Assembly: GCF_003952225.1 (NCBI RefSeq)
Contig: NZ_CP034437.1
Span: 2,972,501-3,036,500 of the forward strand
DNA length: 64,000 nucleotides
Origin: Paenibacillus albus
GTDB lineage: Bacteria > Bacillota > Bacilli > Paenibacillales > Paenibacillaceae
Direction: 5' to 3'
Shown: piece after piece, positions 59,427 to 64,000 of the stretch
Layout: the number at the start of each line of letters is the position of its first letter
Numbering within the stretch: the first letter of the stretch is position 1
Notes under the pieces: generated by a model
Databases searched by the model: none
The model's input: only the letters and a program-made list of their open reading frames with translations
Told to the model about the DNA's origin: nothing
Translations under genes and position numbers: made by a program

Positions 59427-60512
59427 TGTATTTGTACGATATTTCTTGCGAATCGAGCCAACGATCCATAACAAGATCGGGATGCCGACCAAATTGACGG
59501 GGAAGATCACATCACGCCAAAAGTTAGCGAAGTTGATGGTATCGTCAATGTTTCGCGGCAGCAACGAAATGCCAAACACGATCGGCGTAATGAGCCAGAT
59601 GCTCTTCTTCCATTTCGGGAAGCGAAGCAATTGTGCCGTGCCGTAGCTGGTCACGAAGAAATAGAGGGCGAGCTTGATGAAGATGCCGATGATCCAGAGC
59701 AGGACGATGATAACATCGATGTTCTGAATAAACTCCATAACGGATATATAGGTGACGACGGAATAGATGGGGTAAACAAAATGTCCTGCCAAATGCGGCC
59801 CAAAGACAAGGATGACGATCACCGTGATGAACAGGATGGAGATGGATGCAGCTGCAACTCCCAATATAGATGCCGCCATCGCCCGCTTCGGTTGAGGCAT
59901 GAAGGCGATCAACATGACGATCATGAAGGATTCGGCGATGAAGGAGGCGGGGAATAAGCTTCCTTTTATAATGGGCAGCAAGCCCGAATTGGCATATACC
60001 GGAAATAGCCTGAACCAATGCCAATCCTTCACGCTTAGCAAAATAATTAGCAGGCTGCCGATAATGCTAATGGGTCCGATAAGCTCGCCGCAGCGGCCAA
60101 TGCTGGTAAGCCCGCCTGTAGAGGTGATGTACACAACGGCAGCCAGCATGATGATGCTGATTGTCCAGAGCGGCGTCTTACTGAATAAGGCAATGAACAC
60201 GAAATCCGCAAATTCTCTCAGAATCAAGCCTGTAATCGCAATCCACATCAGGAAAATAGGGATGAGGATGATGGTTCCGAGCCACTTTCCCATAATCGTC
60301 TGCGTGTATTGAATAAACGTTTGCTTCGGATGGAGCAGGCTGATCCTCACGGCAATGTAGGTCGTCGCTAAACCGATCAAGCTCGCGACGATGATGGAGA
60401 GCCAAGCATCCTGCTTCGCAGCCAGAATTGCCGGTGATATGGTGAATATGGCCGTCTTCCCGTAATCGAGCGTATATACAAGCCAGAATAGCTGATAACC
60501 CGAGATCTTCAT
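59415..60512 (-). CDS. gerAB: GerAB-type spore germination permease subunit
   Basis: Integral membrane protein of 365 residues of the amino-acid-permease-like GerAB family, which carries the germinant site. About ten membrane segments are visible. The N-terminus MKISGYQLFWLVYTLDYGKT and the SLFPASFIAESFMIVMLIAF block are typical. The ATG at 60512 is 8 bases after the gerAC stop, but the upstream ribosome site is weak. Last gene of a gerAA-gerAC-gerAB operon. Confidence 0.9.
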   Translation of the reverse strand: MKISGYQLFWLVYTLDYGKTAIFTISPAILAAKQDAWLSIIVASLIGLATTYIAVRISLLHPKQTFIQYTQTIMGKWLGTIILIPIFLMWIAITGLILREFADFVFIALFSKTPLWTISIIMLAAVVYITSTGGLTSIGRCGELIGPISIIGSLLIILLSVKDWHWFRLFPVYANSGLLPIIKGSLFPASFIAESFMIVMLIAFMPQPKRAMAASILGVAAASISILFITVIVILVFGPHLAGHFVYPIYSVVTYISVMEFIQNIDVIIVLLWIIGIFIKLALYFFVTSYGTAQLLRFPKWKKSIWLITPIVFGISLLPRNIDDTINFANFWRDVIFPVNLVGIPILLWIVGSIRKKYRTNTKTV

Positions 60513-60520
60513 CCCATCAC

Positions 60521-61690
60521 TCACTTTTCTCTTATTAGCGCCGGACCTACGAGACCGATATGCTTCAGCTTCAAATGAACGCTTACTGTTACTTCGACAT
60601 TTGGAAAAATCGTCTCCCATTGTCCCTTTATTTGTTCCCATGCATGCGGGTGCTGCCGATTTAACGTGCTGCTGAAGCCGAGCACATCGGTGCCATATTG
60701 CTTCTGGACCTTCTTGATCATGTCCTCGACATACTTGCTCGTCTTCGCATTGAATCTATCCTGCACGAGCTGCAGATCTTCTCGCTTGCTCAGATCCAGC
60801 TTCGTCTCGTTCTCACCGATTTGTCCTCCGCCTGTGAGCACAATCTGTATCTTTACTTTGTTAGCCCCCGAAATGCTGCTTGTAACCTTGCTGCCAAATT
60901 GGGTGAGATGGACACCGACTATCCCGCCGCCTTTGTCCGGGAAGCGTTCAGCTAGGTCAAGGTACTTGAGTCCATTAAGGATCCACAGCCGATATGAGGC
61001 TTCGATGAAATTTAAATATCCGACGAGCTGATAATCGCGGTTAAACAGCGCACGTCCATAGAAACGGATCGTTCTTTGCGATGAAGCCCCCGGCACGATA
61101 TCTACGGCGGGCAACGTAGGGCAGCTTCCTTCATCACTTGAATCGAGCAAGAAGCTGAGATACGAGGTGCCGGTAGAGCCGCCAACCGCTCGATGAATCT
61201 TGACTGATGCGACGGAAGGGATTTTCTCCAGCGGGTAAGGCACTTCCAGAACCTCAGAGCCTCTATTGCCTTTGGCTACCCAAATATCCATCCGAATACG
61301 GTTGCCTGGATCCCGCGTGAACGCATCCATCATGTCATATACACCTTTCTTAGCAAGATCCTCGCCAATGTAAAAGTTTCGCCGATGGCCGCGGGTGACG
61401 ATACGAGAAAGCTTTTGCCGCATCATCTGGATGGACTCAAAGTAGCTGTGCCCACTGCCCGACTCGATAAAGAACGGTTTCTCTGCAGAAGCACCGCCAG
61501 TCGTGTTTGCCCGGGAAGGGATAAAGAATTGAGCGGAGGTGAGAATCGTCCCATCCTGCTGCAAATCAGCCGATGCCGCTAGATCGAATACGCGATCCGA
61601 AAGCTCTTCCCGATCCCAGCAGCCTGTTAGGAATACGATGCAGCTAGCGCTGCAGAGAATGGCGATTATGCGAGGTATGCGAGAAGTCAT
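60521..61690 (-). CDS. gerAC: Ger(x)C family germination lipoprotein (GerAC-type)
   Basis: Lipoprotein of 389 residues on the outer side of the inner spore membrane. The signal peptide ends in the lipobox LTGC with Cys24. The mature start WDREELSDRVFDLAASADL is the classic GerAC opening, and FYIGEDLAKKGVYDMMDAFTRDP lies in the middle. AGGAGG precedes the ATG at 61690 by 9 bases. It overlaps the gerAA-type gene by 4 bases. Confidence 0.93.
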   Translation of the reverse strand: MTSRIPRIIAILCSASCIVFLTGCWDREELSDRVFDLAASADLQQDGTILTSAQFFIPSRANTTGGASAEKPFFIESGSGHSYFESIQMMRQKLSRIVTRGHRRNFYIGEDLAKKGVYDMMDAFTRDPGNRIRMDIWVAKGNRGSEVLEVPYPLEKIPSVASVKIHRAVGGSTGTSYLSFLLDSSDEGSCPTLPAVDIVPGASSQRTIRFYGRALFNRDYQLVGYLNFIEASYRLWILNGLKYLDLAERFPDKGGGIVGVHLTQFGSKVTSSISGANKVKIQIVLTGGGQIGENETKLDLSKREDLQLVQDRFNAKTSKYVEDMIKKVQKQYGTDVLGFSSTLNRQHPHAWEQIKGQWETIFPNVEVTVSVHLKLKHIGLVGPALIREK

Positions 61691-63150
61691 TTGGATTCGC
61701 CTCCTTGTTTCCCGCTTGGCTGCGTCCGCATAGCCCACCATGGGGCACGGATGAAGATATCTCTTAATTTGCTTCTTTCCGTTGGAGCGACCGGACTTAG
61801 ATAAGGGACACCGAAAGATTCCAGATTCGTTAAATGAATGAGCAGGAATAAGGTTGCCATCGTAATGCCGTATAATCCGAAAAATCCTGAACAGACGAGC
61901 ATCGGAAAACGAAGCATACGAAATGCGATGCCCATGTTGTATCTCGGCGTGATCAGCGATGCGATTCCGGTTACAGAAACAACGATAACCATAGGTGCGG
62001 ATACGATCCCGGCTTGGACGGCTGCTTGCCCAATGACGATCGCTCCGACAATGCTAATGGCAGATCCCGTCTGACGAGGCATTCTTATGCCGGCTTCGCG
62101 CAAGCCCTCGAATAAAAATTCCATTAACAAGGCTTCGATCACCGCCGGGAAAGGAACCCCTTCGCGGGCAGCGGCGATGCTGAGCAGCAAATTCGTCGGG
62201 ATTAACTGAGGATGAAACGTCGTAATCGCCACATAGAACGAAGGTAGGTATAAGGAAATGAGAATCAAGAGCATCCGTAACCAGCGGGTGAAGGAGGCAT
62301 AGATAAATCGTTCATAGTAATCATCCGCCGACTGGAAAGCAGTCCATAATGTACAAGGGACGATAAGGACGAGCGGAGTGCCGTCTATGAATATGGCTAC
62401 TTTGCGCTCCGCAAGGCTTGCGGCAACGATATCCGGACGCTCGCTCTTCTGAACTTGCGGGAAAACCGTGAACGGCTGATCCTCGATAAACTCCTCAACG
62501 ACATTCCCGCTCAGCACCGTATCGATCTGTATCTGGCGCATGCGATTACGAACCTCTTCAACAACCGATTCATTCGCGACTCCGTGTATATACGCGATGA
62601 CAATGGTCGTTCTTGAGAGACTGCCGACGGTTATGGATTCCATCTTCAAATCTTTGCTCTGAATCTTCCGGCGAACGAGTGCCGTGTTCACGTTCAAGCT
62701 CTCGGTAAATCCTTCGCGGGGACCTTGTACCGTAACTTCTGTGGAAGGCTCCTCGACTGTTCGATGCTCGAACCCCCTCAGGTCAGCGATGACAGTACGG
62801 TCATAGCCATCAATTACTAGCGCTGCACAGCCGGACAAGATGTCCTTCTCGATATCCTCGATGCTTTCCGCTGTTTGTATGCTTGCAATTGGAAACAGCT
62901 GCTCTAGGATGTTGTCGAAAGTGATGCTCCGCTTATCTTGTTTATGGGCGGACTCCCCGAACATCCATGATCTTAGTAAGACATTATCAAGTGTCTTGGT
63001 GTCTACCAAACCGTCTACATAAACAAGCAGCGCTTTGATTTCACCGAACATTTGGACGTTCCGAAAGATGATATCGTAGCTATCTTTGAACATATTCTTT
63101 AGCAGGTTTTCATTCTTCTGCAACGACGCACTGAGCTGTTCTGTGGACAA
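61687..63150 (-). CDS. gerAA: GerAA-type spore germination protein
   Basis: Membrane protein of 487 residues, the A subunit of a nutrient germination receptor. The N-terminal soluble half has VEEVRNRMRQIQIDTVLSG and AERKVAIFIDGTPLVLIVP. The C-terminal half has five or so membrane segments and FEGLREAGIRMPRQTGSAIS. The start is a TTG at 63150 with AAAGGAGGG 10 bases upstream. First gene of the operon; no clear sigma-G promoter was found. Confidence 0.94.
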   Translation of the reverse strand: MSTEQLSASLQKNENLLKNMFKDSYDIIFRNVQMFGEIKALLVYVDGLVDTKTLDNVLLRSWMFGESAHKQDKRSITFDNILEQLFPIASIQTAESIEDIEKDILSGCAALVIDGYDRTVIADLRGFEHRTVEEPSTEVTVQGPREGFTESLNVNTALVRRKIQSKDLKMESITVGSLSRTTIVIAYIHGVANESVVEEVRNRMRQIQIDTVLSGNVVEEFIEDQPFTVFPQVQKSERPDIVAASLAERKVAIFIDGTPLVLIVPCTLWTAFQSADDYYERFIYASFTRWLRMLLILISLYLPSFYVAITTFHPQLIPTNLLLSIAAAREGVPFPAVIEALLMEFLFEGLREAGIRMPRQTGSAISIVGAIVIGQAAVQAGIVSAPMVIVVSVTGIASLITPRYNMGIAFRMLRFPMLVCSGFFGLYGITMATLFLLIHLTNLESFGVPYLSPVAPTERSKLRDIFIRAPWWAMRTQPSGKQGGESK

Positions 63151-63242
63151 AAGGATGATTCCCTCCTTTAGAAATAATTAGCAATTAAGATTCCTCTTTT
63201 GAGGTGGATTTATCCTTCTGTGGTAGTTTGGGACGGAAAAAG

Positions 63243-63284
63243 AAAGACTTCCCGTAAGTTCTAAGCGAACGTTAGGGAAGCCTC
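63243..63284 (-). terminator. Terminator after the nuclease gene (minus strand)
   Basis: Read on the minus strand, AGGCTTCCCTAACGTTC and GAACTTACGGGAAGTCT pair imperfectly (about 63243-63284), and a T-rich tract follows. It lies between the nuclease gene and the gerAA-type gene. Confidence 0.7.
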
Positions 63285-63300
63285 TTCGGATTGATTTAGC

Positions 63301-64000
63301 TTACTCGCAAGCGACGCCATCGTGGTCGCGGTCTAATTTGGTGCTGTAGCCCGGCTGACCTCGGAGCAGCGGAGCTTTGCCTGCGGCTCTTACAGCTGAG
63401 CAGTTTTTGTAATAAACATTGCTGGGCTTTGTCACAGGTTTCGGAGTGGTTGGTGGTTTTGGCGTTGTTGGATTTGCAATCGGTTTCGCTGGGGCAGCGG
63501 AACCTGTGTTTGTATCAATTATGATCAGTACACGCGTACCATCAGGAAAGCTCTGCATACGATTGCCCACCCATGAGCCTGCGCCGCGATTATCTGAAGA
63601 TTTTACATAAGCAACATCTGCTCCTGCTCCACCTTCGGCGCACATGGCCATTGGAAATTCGTCTCGATCGTAGCCATCCTTAGTTGGGATGCCGCTAAGC
63701 GACTCTTCTCGGTTATGATCCGCTCCTCCACGATCAATGGTGCAGATAGGAGATTCACCGCGGCCCATTGCCGTTTTGATATGTGCTGTCGTTTGGGGGT
63801 AACGGGCCGCAGGGAAATAGATTACTTTGCTGTGTGATTGGTTGTTAATGTAAACCGCTCGAATGACGGCATCCCAAGTCACATATTTCTTGAGCAGTTC
63901 GCCTGCTGCACGTACGGGAACATATGTAACGCTATTGAGAATTTTCGGTGCTGTATTCGCTTGCTTACCGTTCACAATAAGTTTTAACGAATTGCTTGCA
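63301..64000 (-). CDS. Secreted NucB-like nuclease with stalk and excalibur domains (5' end missing)
   Basis: The frame runs off the window edge. A GTG at 63975 opens it, but the frame continues upstream as [11 protein letters not shown], part of a copper-amine-oxidase-type stalk domain. The middle domain has [30 protein letters not shown] and [14 protein letters not shown], then [13 protein letters not shown]; this matches sporulation DNase NucB. A Pro/Thr/Lys linker and a C-terminal excalibur calcium-binding domain end in [11 protein letters not shown] secreted DNA-degrading enzyme is likely. Confidence 0.9.
   Translation of the reverse strand, partial: ASNSLKLIVNGKQANTAPKILNSVTYVPVRAAGELLKKYVTWDAVIRAVYINNQSHSKVIYFPAARYPQTTAHIKTAMGRGESPICTIDRGGADHNREESLSGIPTKDGYDRDEFPMAMCAEGGAGADVAYVKSSDNRGAGSWVGNRMQSFPDGTRVLIIIDTNTGSAAPAKPIANPTTPKPPTTPKPVTKPSNVYYKNCSAVRAAGKAPLLRGQPGYSTKLDRDHDGVACE

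Overview
The window looks like a chromosomal segment of a Paenibacillus-type endospore-forming Firmicute. The evidence is the ftsA-ftsZ-spoIIGA-sigE ... sigG-ylmC/D/E/F/G/H-divIVA-ileS-lspA-rluD-pyr gene order known from Bacillus, three sporulation or germination blocks (spoIIGA/sigE/sigG, a yteA-type gene, a gerA-type operon), Gram-positive lipoproteins without outer-membrane partners, T-box and PyrR leader RNAs, and moderate GC with ABC-transporter-rich accessory DNA.

Region 1 (1-21 kb) is the division and sporulation core. It holds the tail of ftsA, then ftsZ, spoIIGA and sigE. An insertion of about 6 kb follows, carrying metNIQ and a GntR/ABC (YtrA-like) operon, where Bacillus has sigE directly followed by sigG. 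Next come sigG with an RBS-occluding leader hairpin, the ylm/sepF/divIVA cell-division cluster, a T-box-controlled long-form ileS, a small DUF5665 membrane protein, a convergent yteA-like gene, lspA and rluD.

Region 2 (21-31.3 kb) holds dapL (LL-DAP aminotransferase) and a pyrimidine operon pyrR-pyrB-pyrC-carA-carB-pyrF-pyrE behind a PyrR-binding attenuator. pyrP, pyrK and pyrD are absent.

Region 3 (31.3-43.7 kb) is accessory. It begins with a non-coding palindromic repeat, then a DUF2089/DUF4097 pair. A ykkC-family riboswitch candidate with an overlapping terminator precedes a three-gene ABC-2 exporter. A five-gene MacB-like exporter operon follows, unusual in holding two ATPases (one ending in an AbrB-like domain) and a family-1 solute-binding lipoprotein. 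A short leader ORF and hairpin sit in front of it.

Region 4 (43.7-52.5 kb) has a small aromatic-rich protein, three tRNAs (fMet, probable Ile2, Leu) with tandem terminators, and a seven-gene cluster: a CUT1 carbohydrate-type ABC importer, two PHP hydrolases, a DeoR regulator and a metallophosphoesterase. This reads as import and dephosphorylation of an unidentified, probably phosphorylated compound.

Region 5 (52.5-64 kb) contains a NUDIX-DUF402 fusion, an orphan trpB, ung overlapping an SPL-family radical SAM gene, cell-wall and surface genes (SLH/PrcB-like, minimal L,D-transpeptidase, NlpC/P60 lipoprotein), a gerA-type operon on the minus strand, and a truncated secreted NucB-like nuclease with an excalibur domain at the window edge.

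The best candidates for something not yet described are the riboswitch-controlled ABC-2 exporter, the hybrid exporter/solute-binding operon with its AbrB-tailed ATPase, the PHP/phosphoesterase importer cluster and the NUDIX-DUF402 fusion. All calls come from reading the sequence; no database search was run.
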